A DNA stretch of 64,000 bases, from contig DEFM01000006.1 of NCBI GenBank assembly GCA_002350855.1, forward strand, positions 106,637 to 170,636. Reading direction: 5' to 3'. Below, piece by piece: positions 9,309 to 17,872 of the stretch (position 1 is the first letter of the stretch; each line of letters opens with the position of its first letter). Origin of the DNA: Prevotellaceae bacterium UBA2852. GTDB lineage: Bacteria > Bacteroidota > Bacteroidia > Bacteroidales > Bacteroidaceae. Both the position numbers and the translations under genes were made by a program. Below the pieces are notes generated by a model. The model worked only from the letters and a program-made list of their open reading frames with translations, was not told where the DNA came from and did no database searches.

Positions 9309-9336
9309 TTCGCAACACGCTCAACAATCAATCACT

Positions 9337-9353
9337 TTTGGGCTTAGCCCAAA
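9337..9353 (+). other. Perfect hairpin TTTGGGC-TTA-GCCCAAA
   Basis: A 7-bp perfect stem with a 3-nt loop lies between the lipoprotein stop and the terminator below. It lacks a T-run, so it is not itself a terminator; it might stabilise the transcript 3' end. Confidence 0.4.
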
Positions 9354-9364
9354 GAGAGAATTGG

Positions 9365-9403
9365 AACCTGCAAGGATGAGAATCCAGCAGGTTTTATTTT
9401 TTT
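9365..9403 (+). terminator. Rho-independent terminator of the small lipoprotein gene
   Basis: The stem AACCTGC/GCAGGTT (9365-9371 with 9387-9393) encloses an inner GGAT/ATCC stem. It is followed by TTATTTTTTTT. Confidence 0.8.
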
Positions 9404-9460
9404 AAATACTTTAGGTTGCTTTTATAACCATTTTTATTTTCATCGGTCGTTATTTATTCG

Positions 9461-9468
9461 TATCTTTG
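9461..9468 (+). promoter_or_regulatory. Bacteroidetes -7 element (TATCTTTG)
   Basis: TATCTTTG is a perfect TAnnTTTG match, with a T-rich TTTT about 20 bp upstream in the -33 position. It would give a leader of about 65 nt for the PurF-like gene. Confidence 0.6.
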
Positions 9469-9537
9469 TTGCGGATTTGAGATTTGTGGAGTTGAATTGA
9501 TTCATTTTAAGAACCAGTCGATTTATTTTTAGTTTTT

Positions 9538-11028
9538 ATGGGAGGTTTTTTTGGGACAGTATCGATGGAAAAATGTGCCGCAGATTTGTTTTATGGCACA
9601 GACTATCAATCACATCTCGGTACTCGACGTGGAGGTATGGCCACTTACAGCCGTAAGAAAGGATTCTACCGTGCCATCCACAACATGGAAAGTACTTATT
9701 TCCGCACTCGCTTTGAACCGGAACTGTCTAAGTTTGAAGGAGAATCAGGTATTGGCATCATCAGCGACACAGATGCACAGCCAATGCTTTTCAATAGCCA
9801 TTTAGGACGATTTGCCATCGTCACCGTTGCCAAGATTAACAACCTGGAAGAGGTGGCGGACAAACTGCTACAGGAAAACATGTATCTTTCTGAGTTCTCC
9901 TCCGGCAAAATCAATCCGACAGAGTTGGTTGGAGTGCTGATAGTGCAGGGAAAGGACTTTGTGAGCGGCATCGAGAACGTGTTCCGCACCATCAAAGGCT
10001 CATGCTCAATGCTCCTTCTGACTGAAGACGGCATCATCGCAGCCCGCGACGCATGGGGTAGAACCCCGATTGTTGTGGGAAAGAAAGACGGAGCGATGGC
10101 TGTGACCAGCGAGAACACCGCATTCCCTAATCTCGGGTATGAAACCACATATTTTGTAGGACCAGGAGAAATCATCCGCCTGCGAGCAGACGGCATGGAA
10201 CAGCTTCGCCGTCCAAACAAGAAGATGCAAATCTGTTCGTTCCTCTGGATTTACTACGGATTCCCCACATCCTCATACGAAGGAAAAACCGTGGAAGATG
10301 TCCGCTACACCACAGGAAAAATCATGGGAGAAGAGGATGATGTGGAAGCAGACAGCGTTGGCGGCATTCCAGACTCAGGAATAGGTATGGCAGTTGGCTA
10401 CAGCGCAGGCCATAAGGTTCCCTATCAGAGAGGAATAAGCAAATACACACCAACCTGGCCTCGTTCGTTCATGCCACCCAACCAAGAGATGCGCAACCTC
10501 GTGGCAAAGATGAAGCTGATTCCCAACCACGACATGCTCGACGGCAAACGATGCGTATTCTGCGATGACTCCATCGTCCGTGGCACACAGCTTAGGGAAA
10601 ACGCAAAGGCATTGAAGGAATTAGGAGCAAAAGAGGTTCACATGCGAATCGCCTGCCCTCCCCTGATTTATGCCTGTCCGTTTGTCAACTTTTCAGCGTC
10701 AAAGTCCGAGTTGGAGCTTATTGCCCGTCGTGTCATCAAGGATTTGGAGACACACTCTGAAAAAGCCACTCTCCTTGCCGACGCACAGACAGCACAGAAT
10801 GTCGATGTACCTGAAGAGCGAATCAAAGCCTATGCCACTACCGACACTCCAGAATACAAGGCTATGGTGCAGGAGATTGCCCGTCGTCTCAATCTCGACA
10901 GTCTGAAATTCACCAAACTTGAGACCATCATCAAGGCAATAGGACTGGAGAAATGCCAAGTATGCACCCACTGCTTCGACGGCAGTTCCTTCTACTCACT
11001 GAAAGAAGATCCAGGAGAACAGGATTAA
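9538..11028 (+). CDS. Amidophosphoribosyltransferase (PurF) paralogue lacking the catalytic Cys1
   Basis: 496 residues with the two PurF domains: an N-terminal Ntn-type glutaminase domain and a C-terminal PRTase domain. The PRPP loop is present (CDDSIVRGTQ, residues 342-351, with D343/D344). True PurF exposes Cys1 (MCGI...), the nucleophile that frees ammonia from glutamine. This protein starts MGGFFGTVS and has no cysteine there, so glutamine-dependent activity is not expected. C233, C380, C473 and C476 fall close to the positions that bind a 4Fe-4S cluster in Bacillus PurF (236, 382, 435, 438). It could use free ammonia, act on another substrate or be regulatory. It stands alone between its own promoter and a terminator, not in a pur operon. 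Confidence 0.85.
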   Translation: MGGFFGTVSMEKCAADLFYGTDYQSHLGTRRGGMATYSRKKGFYRAIHNMESTYFRTRFEPELSKFEGESGIGIISDTDAQPMLFNSHLGRFAIVTVAKINNLEEVADKLLQENMYLSEFSSGKINPTELVGVLIVQGKDFVSGIENVFRTIKGSCSMLLLTEDGIIAARDAWGRTPIVVGKKDGAMAVTSENTAFPNLGYETTYFVGPGEIIRLRADGMEQLRRPNKKMQICSFLWIYYGFPTSSYEGKTVEDVRYTTGKIMGEEDDVEADSVGGIPDSGIGMAVGYSAGHKVPYQRGISKYTPTWPRSFMPPNQEMRNLVAKMKLIPNHDMLDGKRCVFCDDSIVRGTQLRENAKALKELGAKEVHMRIACPPLIYACPFVNFSASKSELELIARRVIKDLETHSEKATLLADAQTAQNVDVPEERIKAYATTDTPEYKAMVQEIARRLNLDSLKFTKLETIIKAIGLEKCQVCTHCFDGSSFYSLKEDPGEQD

Positions 11029-11086
11029 GGGGTAAAGGGCTTGAGAAGTTTAATTAAAATTGTACTTAGTACTTTGTTAAACGGTA

Positions 11087-11213
11087 AAAAGTTCCACAGC
11101 ATTGTGGGAAAAAAGTTTCAGCGAAGTGAAACAAAAGTTTCACCGCAGTGAAAATAAAGTTTCAGCGAAGAGAAAAAAAAGTTTCACTTCGCTGAAACTT
11201 TTTTTCTTTTTGC
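11087..11213 (+). repeat. GTTTCA/TGAAAC palindrome cluster, copy 1
   Basis: This opens with a hairpin around TTCCACAGCATTGTGGGA. It continues as a run of hairpins whose stems are GTTTCA and TGAAAC (or TGAAAA), separated by 6-nt loops such as GCGAAG and CCGCAG. A related cluster is at 37899-38042. Function unknown. Confidence 0.75.
11178..11211 (+). terminator. Rho-independent terminator after the PurF-like gene
   Basis: The last hairpin of the palindrome cluster, AAAGTTTCA-loop-TGAAACTTT, runs straight into TTTTCTTTTT. Confidence 0.7.
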
Positions 11214-11231
11214 TTATCGAGGATAAAGACC

Positions 11232-11346
11232 TGTAGTTTAACGATTTCAGTTGACTACTTTCAGCCTTATTTGTAATATGGGTTGACTATGGTTAATACT
11301 TTTTTTAAATCTCGATTGTCAACTATTGTTGCTTATTTATGATATT
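11232..11346 (+). repeat. AT-rich dispersed repeat arm, copy 1
   Basis: About 115 bp from TGTAGTTTAACG to TATTTATGATAT. It recurs in inverted orientation at 37783-37896 with only scattered mismatches. The motif GTTGACTA/TTGTCAACTATTG occurs inside it. There is no coding potential. Confidence 0.8.
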
Positions 11347-11426
11347 AGTTGATAGTATTTCTGTAATCCGAGTAGGAGGGCGGTATTCCGCCATGAAGCG
11401 AACAGGGAAATAAATACATCGACGTA

Positions 11427-11458
11427 TTTGCCATTAAGGATTATTATGTTTACCTTTG
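11427..11458 (+). promoter_or_regulatory. Complete Bacteroidetes promoter (TTTG-N20-TACCTTTG)
   Basis: TTTG at 11427-11430 and TACCTTTG at 11451-11458 are separated by 20 bp, the consensus layout. The implied start site lies after an upstream TTG at 11428 and supports the lipoprotein start at 11482. Confidence 0.8.
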
Positions 11459-11481
11459 CACATAGTTATAATATATCAACA

Positions 11482-12591
11482 ATGAAGAAGATAATATTAA
11501 TGGTCGCAGTCGCCATGATGACTGCCATGACGCTGAACTCATGCAGCGACGATGATGATACAAAAGTAGTGAACCACGATAAGCCAGTGGTGCTGAACTG
11601 TGCAAAGCCCGACTATCTGAAGGAGGGCGACAAGGTGGCGCTGATTTCGCCATCGTACTATACGCCGATGGAGAACGTCGAGAAAACCGCCAACGTGCTG
11701 CGCTCGTGGGGATTGGAACCCGTTATCGGACCAAACGTGGGTAAGGTGGTTGACGGAAAATATGCCGGCACCGTGGCAGAGCGTGTGAGCGATATCCGCT
11801 GGGCGCTGCGCGATTCCGACATCAAGGCTATTATCTGTAACCGTGGCGGCTATGGCACCATCCAGCTCATTGACCAGTTGACACTGGCTGAGCTGAAAGC
11901 TTCACCTAAATGGCTGGTAGGCTTCAGCGACATCTCGACGCTACACGGTCTGCTGACCCGCGCTGGAGTGATGAGCATCCATGGCACCATGAGCTCGTTC
12001 CTGGCCAAGGGCGGCACCGACGTCACCAGCACGCTGATGCGCGACCTGCTCCTGGGCAATGTGCCTCGATATGAGCTGCCTGCACATAAGCAAAACATCA
12101 CTGGTACAGCTACCGGCACGCTCGTGGGCGGTAACATCTGCACCTTTGCACCAAACCTCGGCTCGCAAGCCGATGCCACCAAAGGCAAGAACATTATTCT
12201 CTTCATTGAGGAGGTGGAGGAGTCGATGCATAACATAGACCGCCAGATGCGCATACTCCAGATGAACGGTGTGCTTGACCGCTGCCGGGGCATCATCCTC
12301 GGTGAGTTCACCGACTGCGGCAAGGAGTTTACATACGAGAGTGTTGAGGCGATGCTCCACGAGATGCTGAAGGCGTACAACATCCCCGTGCTCTGCGGCT
12401 TCCCCGGCGGTCACGGTGATGTGAACCTCCCCCTCGTGATGGGTGCCAACGTCACCATCGACGTGCGCAACGACGGAGCCACCCTGCAGTTTAACATCGA
12501 CGGTGACCAGCAGCAGGTGAACACCGCCGACATAACCGCCCCTGTAACCCCTGCCGCCGTCCGTATGCGTCTGGCAGGAAAGTTGGAGTAA
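11482..12591 (+). CDS. LD-carboxypeptidase (peptidase S66, LdcA/MccF family) lipoprotein
   Basis: 369 residues from ATG 11482. This start gives the lipoprotein leader MKKIILMVAVAMMTAMTLNSC followed by SDDDD; an in-frame start at 11428 would add 18 odd residues and precede the promoter. Catalytic Ser149 lies in VGFSDIS, Glu243 in FIEEVEE and His311 in GGHGDVNLP, the S66 triad. RGGYGT and GTLVGGN are also family motifs. LdcA enzymes cleave the L,D bond before the terminal D-Ala of muropeptide tetrapeptides, and MccF cleaves peptide-nucleotide antibiotics. A lipidated, periplasm-facing location differs from cytosolic E. coli LdcA. The next gene encodes a D-Ala-D-Ala dipeptidase, which supports a peptidoglycan-peptide role. 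Confidence 0.87.
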   Translation: MKKIILMVAVAMMTAMTLNSCSDDDDTKVVNHDKPVVLNCAKPDYLKEGDKVALISPSYYTPMENVEKTANVLRSWGLEPVIGPNVGKVVDGKYAGTVAERVSDIRWALRDSDIKAIICNRGGYGTIQLIDQLTLAELKASPKWLVGFSDISTLHGLLTRAGVMSIHGTMSSFLAKGGTDVTSTLMRDLLLGNVPRYELPAHKQNITGTATGTLVGGNICTFAPNLGSQADATKGKNIILFIEEVEESMHNIDRQMRILQMNGVLDRCRGIILGEFTDCGKEFTYESVEAMLHEMLKAYNIPVLCGFPGGHGDVNLPLVMGANVTIDVRNDGATLQFNIDGDQQQVNTADITAPVTPAAVRMRLAGKLE

Positions 12592-12615
12592 AGATAAAAG
12601 AGGAAGACAATAATC

Positions 12616-13407
12616 ATGAAACAGGTCAAACTTTGGATGATAGCCGCCATCCTAATCTGCGGCACAACGATTGTATCCTGCTCTTCGGACAAGAATAAGA
12701 AAGCGAATGTCAACGAGACTGAGGATACCAGCCAGTTTGTAACCATTACCGACGTAGTGCCCGACGTGATTCTGGAAATCCGCTACTTCGGCACGTACAA
12801 CTTTGTGGGAACGCGCATCGATGGCTATGAGGAACCGACGGCGCTCTTAACCAAACAGGCCGCTGACAGCCTGAAGGCTGTAAGCGATGACGTGAAAGCT
12901 CAAGGCTATCGCCTGAAGATCTATGATGCCTACCGTCCGCAGAAAGGTGTTGACCACTTTGTGCGCTGGGCTGAGGACATCAACGACACACTGATGAAGG
13001 CATACTTCTATCCAGACCTCGACAAGAGTGTGCTCTTTCCTCAGGACTATATCTGCCTGAAGAGCGGTCATACCCGTGGTTCTACCGTTGACCTGACGCT
13101 TTTCGATATGAATACCGAAAAGGAAATCGACATGGGCGGCACCTTCGACTGGTTCGGTCCCGAGAGTCATCCCGACTTCTGCGGCAATCCCGAGACAGGT
13201 GAATACACAGGCGACAACTCGAAATCACCCACTGAGCCGAAACGTAGTATTACCCCTGAGCAGTTCCAGAACCGCATGATTCTGCGTCAGGCTATGCAGC
13301 GTCACGGCTTCAAGCCTTTCGACACCGAGTGGTGGCACTTTACCCTGAAGGACGAACCCTTCCCCGATACGTATTTTACTTTCCCTGTCAAGCAACTGAG
13401 TAAATGA
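12616..13407 (+). CDS. D-Ala-D-Ala dipeptidase, VanX-type (peptidase M15D) lipoprotein
   Basis: 263 residues. The leader MKQVKLWMIAAILICGTTIVSC gives a lipidated cysteine at 22. Zn ligands are H152 and D159 in SGHTRGSTVD and H241 in EWWHF, with catalytic E238; the YDAYRPQ arginine is also conserved. These enzymes hydrolyse D-Ala-D-Ala. In this Gram-negative setting, without vanHA/vanRS neighbours, the role is more likely scavenging of peptidoglycan dipeptide than glycopeptide resistance. The start is 24 bp after the LD-carboxypeptidase stop. Confidence 0.9.
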   Translation: MKQVKLWMIAAILICGTTIVSCSSDKNKKANVNETEDTSQFVTITDVVPDVILEIRYFGTYNFVGTRIDGYEEPTALLTKQAADSLKAVSDDVKAQGYRLKIYDAYRPQKGVDHFVRWAEDINDTLMKAYFYPDLDKSVLFPQDYICLKSGHTRGSTVDLTLFDMNTEKEIDMGGTFDWFGPESHPDFCGNPETGEYTGDNSKSPTEPKRSITPEQFQNRMILRQAMQRHGFKPFDTEWWHFTLKDEPFPDTYFTFPVKQLSK

Positions 13408-13474
13408 GACAACGAACACTATGGCTATTTGCCATTATCTTGACATTCCGGGGCAGCCAAAAGGTAGTTAGGAA

Positions 13475-14332
13475 ATGAAAATGGCCAGACTATGGGTACT
13501 CGCCGCCATCCTGATACTATGCGGCACAGTATCGTTTGCATCATGCACGTCGAACGATGACAATCCCTCTGCGGTGCAGCCCACCATACAACGTATCCAG
13601 GAACGTGGCAAGTTGCTCGTTGGCACCACGGGCGACTATCGTCCGCTGTCATATAAAGAGGCCGACGGAAACTATTGGGGCTTCGGCATTGAGATGGTAG
13701 AAAAGATAGCCGAAAGGCTACGGGTAGGCGAGCGTAGCTCGGGAATTCGTATCAGTGTAGGAATTGAATTCGTACAAACTTCGTGGCCTACGCTGACTAC
13801 CGATGTGCTGGCCGACCCGCAGACTTTTGACCTCGCAATCGGTGGCATAACCATTACCGACACACGAAAGGAGACGATGCTGATGAGTGACGGCTATCTA
13901 TGTAATGGCAAGACCATCCTCTGTCGTGCTACTGAGACCGACCGTTTCCAGTCGTTGGCTGACATCGACAAACCGGAGGTGCGCGTGATGGTGAACCCCG
14001 GCGGATTGAACGAGAAGTTTGCCAACGAGAACCTAACCCACGCCACCATCATCGTCCACCAAAAGAATGAGGAAATCCCGACTCTTATAGCTGAAGGTGA
14101 AGCCGACGTGATGATTACCGAAATCACTGAGGCTCCCTGGTACGTGCAGAATGACCCGCGCCTTGCTGCACCCCTCATAAACTCACCTTTCACCCACGGA
14201 GAAATCGGCGTGCTGATGCGCAAAGGTCAGGACGATCTTCTCGCCCTTGTCAACGCTGTCATTGCCCAGATGAAAGCTGACGGTAGCCTCCGCCATCTTC
14301 ACGAGAAATATGGCTTAGTGTATGGATATTAG
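13475..14332 (+). CDS. Periplasmic binding-protein-fold lipoprotein, cyclohexadienyl dehydratase (PheC)-like
   Basis: 285 residues. The leader MKMARLWVLAAILILCGTVSFASC strongly resembles that of the preceding VanX-type protein. The rest is a family-3 solute-binding fold: GKLLVGTTGDYRPLSYKEADGN, then DLAIGGITITDTRKETM and VNPGGLNEKFANENL. The TGDYRPLSY and NPGGLNEKF motifs are characteristic of PheC-type proteins, which dehydrate prephenate/arogenate in the periplasm, rather than of amino-acid ABC receptors. No ABC permease or ATPase is adjacent, which also favours an enzyme. Function as dehydratase is inference from motifs. Confidence 0.75.
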   Translation: MKMARLWVLAAILILCGTVSFASCTSNDDNPSAVQPTIQRIQERGKLLVGTTGDYRPLSYKEADGNYWGFGIEMVEKIAERLRVGERSSGIRISVGIEFVQTSWPTLTTDVLADPQTFDLAIGGITITDTRKETMLMSDGYLCNGKTILCRATETDRFQSLADIDKPEVRVMVNPGGLNEKFANENLTHATIIVHQKNEEIPTLIAEGEADVMITEITEAPWYVQNDPRLAAPLINSPFTHGEIGVLMRKGQDDLLALVNAVIAQMKADGSLRHLHEKYGLVYGY

Positions 14333-14382
14333 AAACCAGACAATACCAACCTATTTTTAGCCATTCTGAATAACTAATTAAG

Positions 14383-15330
14383 ATGAAAACCATTTGTCAT
14401 TACATATCGGAATATATGGGTGTGCTGGTGCTTGCAGCCGCATTGCTGGCACTGGCATTTCCAAGTGTGCTGCAACAGGTGCCGGCAACGGTTATAAACT
14501 ATCTGCTGGGAGTGGTGATGTTTGGTATGGGACTGACACTGAACCTTAAGGACTTCAAGATAGTGTTCAGCCGTCCGAAGGATGTCATCATCGGTTGTCT
14601 GGCACAGTTCACCATCATGCCTCTGCTGGCATGGGGACTGGCAAGAGCCTTTCAGCTCGACGAAGCGCTGGCGCTGGGTGTGGTGCTGGTAGGTTGTTGT
14701 CCTGGCGGTACAGCATCGAATGTGATTACCTATCTGGCGAAAGGCGACCTGGCTTTGTCCGTAGGAATGACTGGTGTCTCTACCCTACTCGCTCCGCTGC
14801 TTACGCCATTACTGACATGGGCTTTGGCAGGGAAGAGCGTCAATGTTGATGTGGCGGGTATGCTGCTGAGCATTCTCTGGATAGTTATACTGCCCATCGT
14901 CGTAGGATTGATTGTCAAGGGACTTTGGCCGAAGTTCACGGAGCGCACAACAGACTATCTTCCTGCTTTCTCGTCTGTTGCGATTGCCCTCATTGTTGCC
15001 ATAATCATTGCCGCAAATGCTTCCAAGTTGTTGGCAGGCGGTCTGATTATAGTCATTGTGGTCGTGCTTCACAACCTCTGTGGACTGAGTCTTGGATATC
15101 TTATCGGGCGGCTGTTAGGGCTTGCAGAACCGAAGAAGCGAGCTATCTCCATCGAGGTAGGCATGCAGAACTCCGGTCTGGCTTCGTCATTAGCCACTCT
15201 CCATTTTGCCGCCTACCCTCTGGCAACTATCCCGGGTGCCATCTTCAGCGTATGGCACAACATCAGCGGTGCATTGGTTGCCCGACTTTACACAAGGAAA
15301 CAATATCAAGTACAAAGTACAAATGACTAA
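14383..15330 (+). CDS. Bile acid:sodium symporter (BASS/SBF) family transporter
   Basis: 315 residues, about ten membrane helices. GCCPGGTASNVITYLAKGD and EVGMQNSGLA are the two crossed-helix sodium/substrate motifs of the family, and FGMGLTLNLKDF is the usual early motif. Bacterial members carry organic acids such as pantoate, bile acids or other sulfonates with Na+. The true substrate cannot be told here. The gene is 50 bp after the PheC-like gene and is closed by a terminator. Confidence 0.9.
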   Translation: MKTICHYISEYMGVLVLAAALLALAFPSVLQQVPATVINYLLGVVMFGMGLTLNLKDFKIVFSRPKDVIIGCLAQFTIMPLLAWGLARAFQLDEALALGVVLVGCCPGGTASNVITYLAKGDLALSVGMTGVSTLLAPLLTPLLTWALAGKSVNVDVAGMLLSILWIVILPIVVGLIVKGLWPKFTERTTDYLPAFSSVAIALIVAIIIAANASKLLAGGLIIVIVVVLHNLCGLSLGYLIGRLLGLAEPKKRAISIEVGMQNSGLASSLATLHFAAYPLATIPGAIFSVWHNISGALVARLYTRKQYQVQSTND

Positions 15331-15336
15331 GTAGAA

Positions 15337-15374
15337 AATACGCATAACCAGCATTTGGCTATGCGTATTTTTTT
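15337..15374 (+). terminator. Rho-independent terminator
   Basis: A perfect 10-bp stem AATACGCATA/TATGCGTATT (15337-15346 with 15360-15369) is followed by a T-run. It ends the 11.5-15.3 kb gene group. Confidence 0.85.
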
Positions 15375-15406
15375 AAAGGAAAAACTGAAGAATAAGAAAA
15401 ATGTCG

Positions 15407-15414
15407 TATATTTG
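15407..15414 (+). promoter_or_regulatory. Bacteroidetes -7 element (TATATTTG)
   Basis: A TAnnTTTG match 75 bp before the DUF3943 gene and just after a terminator. No clear -33. Confidence 0.5.
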
Positions 15415-15488
15415 CAAAAAGACATAGCACTATACAATCTAAAGACATAGCTCCATACTAACTAATTAAGATAAAATAATATAGTTAT

Positions 15489-17843
15489 ATGAAGAAGATT
15501 ATTACGTTAATTACACTTGTCACAATGGTAGCCCTGAGTGCTCAGGCACAAGAAGAAAAGCAGGAAAGCAAAGCCAGCGTAGGTTTGGGTTTTGTAAACA
15601 TTGCCGACTCTATCAAGGGAGTGCAGCTGTCGCCTATATCGAATATTGCCGAACATGCCAGCGGTCTGCAGCTATCGGGCTTCAGCAACGTGGCATACGA
15701 CGGAATGAAAGGTGTGCAGATCTCAGGTCTCAACAACATTGTCATCGGCGAAGCCAACGGTCTGCAGCTGTCTGGTTTCACTAACCAGAATGTGGGAATA
15801 CTGAAGGGTGTGCAGATTGCCTTCCGCAATGAGACGGACACTTTACGCGGCGTACAGATCGGTCTGCTCAACTACGTCACCCATGACTACCAGAAAGGTG
15901 TGCAGATAGGCCTTATAAACTATTCACGCGACACAATCGCTAAACGGTACGGACTCATCAACGTGAACCCGAAGACGCGCATCGACTTGATGGTCTATGG
16001 AGGCAACCACTCGAAAACCAACTTGGCATTTCGTTTCCGCAACCGCTCCACATATAACATCATCGGTGTGGGCACTCACTACATGGGACTTAGCGAAAAG
16101 TTCTCGGGAGCGCTCTTCTACCGCATCGGTCAGTATTTCGAACTGACACCGAGGTTATCTGTCAGCGGAGACTTGGGATTCTCCCACATTGAGACATTCC
16201 AGGAGAACTCCCCCCAAGCTCCTGAGCGCCTATACTCATTAGAAGGCCGTCTGAACCTCGACTATCAGTTAAGCAAAAGCTGGGGCGTTTTCGGTACTGT
16301 GGGCTACGGCGACACACGCTACTACGACCACAACAAGAGTTACCGCCACCGCATGATTGGTGAATTGGGTCTGACCTACCATTATAACGGTTTTAACAGT
16401 AACAGGAGCCGGTCAATCCGCCTGCACTCCGAAGAGGATATGCTTGGTGGCGACGAAGACCGCTTTGCCCTGTCGCCAAAGAAGAATATGTGGCGTACAG
16501 CCGGAATGATCACAGCGCTGAACGTGTTTGTAAACCGCTGGGACACTTGGGTGCTGGGTGAGGAGTTCTCTCGCATCAGTTTCCACAGCATCGGCCACAA
16601 CTTCGAGCACGCCTTCGTGTGGGACAACGACAACTTCAACACCAACCTGTTTGCACACCCATATCACGGCAACCTTTACTTCAACTCAGCCCGTGCCAAC
16701 GGCTATAACTTCTGGGAGTCATATCCATGTGCCTTGGGCGGCTCTCTGATGTGGGAGTTCTTCGGTGAAATCACACCGCCAGCTATCAACGACCTGATGG
16801 CTACTTCCATTGGTGGTACCTGCATCGGTGAAATCGCCTTCCGTGTGAGCGACCTCTTCTACGATGACCGTGAGGTTGGTTTCAGCCGTTTCCTCCGTGA
16901 GCTTGGCGGTGCCCTCATCTCTCCTATGAAAGGACTGAAGCGTGTACTCACCGGTGAGGCATGGAAACGGAGGAGCAGTCATTATCTATACCACGACTAC
17001 AGCCGCATACCTGTGAGCTACAGTGTATCGTTCGGTGACCGCTACTTAGCTGACGATCGCGCCCTGTTCCGAGGCGAGCATAACCCATACCTGGAACTGG
17101 GTTTGGAGTACGGCGACCCATACAATAACGACGAGAACAAGCCATTCGACTTCTTCCACGCCAATGCTACATTCGGATTCTCCAGCAACCAGCCTGCCGT
17201 CAACCGATTGAATTTGCTGGGACGTCTTTGGGGCACTTCGATTGCAGACACAAAGAAATTCGAAGCTGACTTCGGTCTCTTCCAGCACTTCAACTTCTAC
17301 AACTCCGAGGCAGTGAAGGATGGCACAGACCTCATCCCATACCGCATCAGCGAAGCAGCCTCTGTGGGTCCAGGTCTCATCTACAGATTCCCACAGTTAG
17401 AGGAGCGTATGAACCTGGAACAGCGCATCTACCTGAGCGGAATCCTGCTTGGCGGCTCTCTCAGCGACTACCTCTATATCCAAGAGCGCGACTACAACAT
17501 GGGTAGCGGATTCTCGGCTAAGATACAAACGAACATGGACATCAAGAAGGTGGGCTATATGAACATCGATGCCAACTACTTCCACATCTTCACATGGAAA
17601 GGCTACGACCGTTCGGAATGGGTTGGCAAGGAAGGCTTCGAACTTGACTACACCAACGCTCAAGGAGACCCGGGCAACACTCGTATGCTTGCCTTCAACG
17701 CCGACTTCGGCCTTTACCTCACTAAGAACCTCTCAGTAAATCTGCGAGGCAGCTATTTCTGGCGCCATGCACATTACCGTGACTTCAAGGACGTCGATGC
17801 AAGGACATTCGAACTCCGTGCTGGACTGACCTATAAACTCTGA
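15489..17843 (+). CDS. Outer-membrane protein: N-terminal surface repeats plus DUF3943
   Basis: 784 residues with a signal peptide ending AQAQ (about 20). Residues about 30-150 carry imperfect repeats of the form G(V/L)Q(L/I)SGxxN (GLQLSGFSN, GVQISGLNN, GLQLSGFTN, GVQIGLLNY), like the Leptospira LA_2272 surface-repeat family. Residues about 340-450 (NVFVNRWDTWVLGEEFSRIS to GGSLMWEFFGE) match the DUF3943 pattern. The rest alternates aromatic/polar strands and ends in F-x-L-R-A-G-L-T-Y-K-L, typical of an outer-membrane barrel. The next gene, a patatin-barrel protein, starts 30 bp later. Biochemical role unknown. Confidence 0.75.
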   Translation: MKKIITLITLVTMVALSAQAQEEKQESKASVGLGFVNIADSIKGVQLSPISNIAEHASGLQLSGFSNVAYDGMKGVQISGLNNIVIGEANGLQLSGFTNQNVGILKGVQIAFRNETDTLRGVQIGLLNYVTHDYQKGVQIGLINYSRDTIAKRYGLINVNPKTRIDLMVYGGNHSKTNLAFRFRNRSTYNIIGVGTHYMGLSEKFSGALFYRIGQYFELTPRLSVSGDLGFSHIETFQENSPQAPERLYSLEGRLNLDYQLSKSWGVFGTVGYGDTRYYDHNKSYRHRMIGELGLTYHYNGFNSNRSRSIRLHSEEDMLGGDEDRFALSPKKNMWRTAGMITALNVFVNRWDTWVLGEEFSRISFHSIGHNFEHAFVWDNDNFNTNLFAHPYHGNLYFNSARANGYNFWESYPCALGGSLMWEFFGEITPPAINDLMATSIGGTCIGEIAFRVSDLFYDDREVGFSRFLRELGGALISPMKGLKRVLTGEAWKRRSSHYLYHDYSRIPVSYSVSFGDRYLADDRALFRGEHNPYLELGLEYGDPYNNDENKPFDFFHANATFGFSSNQPAVNRLNLLGRLWGTSIADTKKFEADFGLFQHFNFYNSEAVKDGTDLIPYRISEAASVGPGLIYRFPQLEERMNLEQRIYLSGILLGGSLSDYLYIQERDYNMGSGFSAKIQTNMDIKKVGYMNIDANYFHIFTWKGYDRSEWVGKEGFELDYTNAQGDPGNTRMLAFNADFGLYLTKNLSVNLRGSYFWRHAHYRDFKDVDARTFELRAGLTYKL

Positions 17844-17872
17844 TAATGTCAAAGCTACAGACTTAAGAGAAT

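Noticed and set aside
11428..11481. Upstream start for the LD-carboxypeptidase
   Set aside because: It lies within the promoter and would hide the lipoprotein signal at 11482.
12616..13407. Vancomycin resistance gene vanX
   Set aside because: The protein is a lipoprotein in a Gram-negative-type genome and no vanH, vanA or vanRS genes are nearby.
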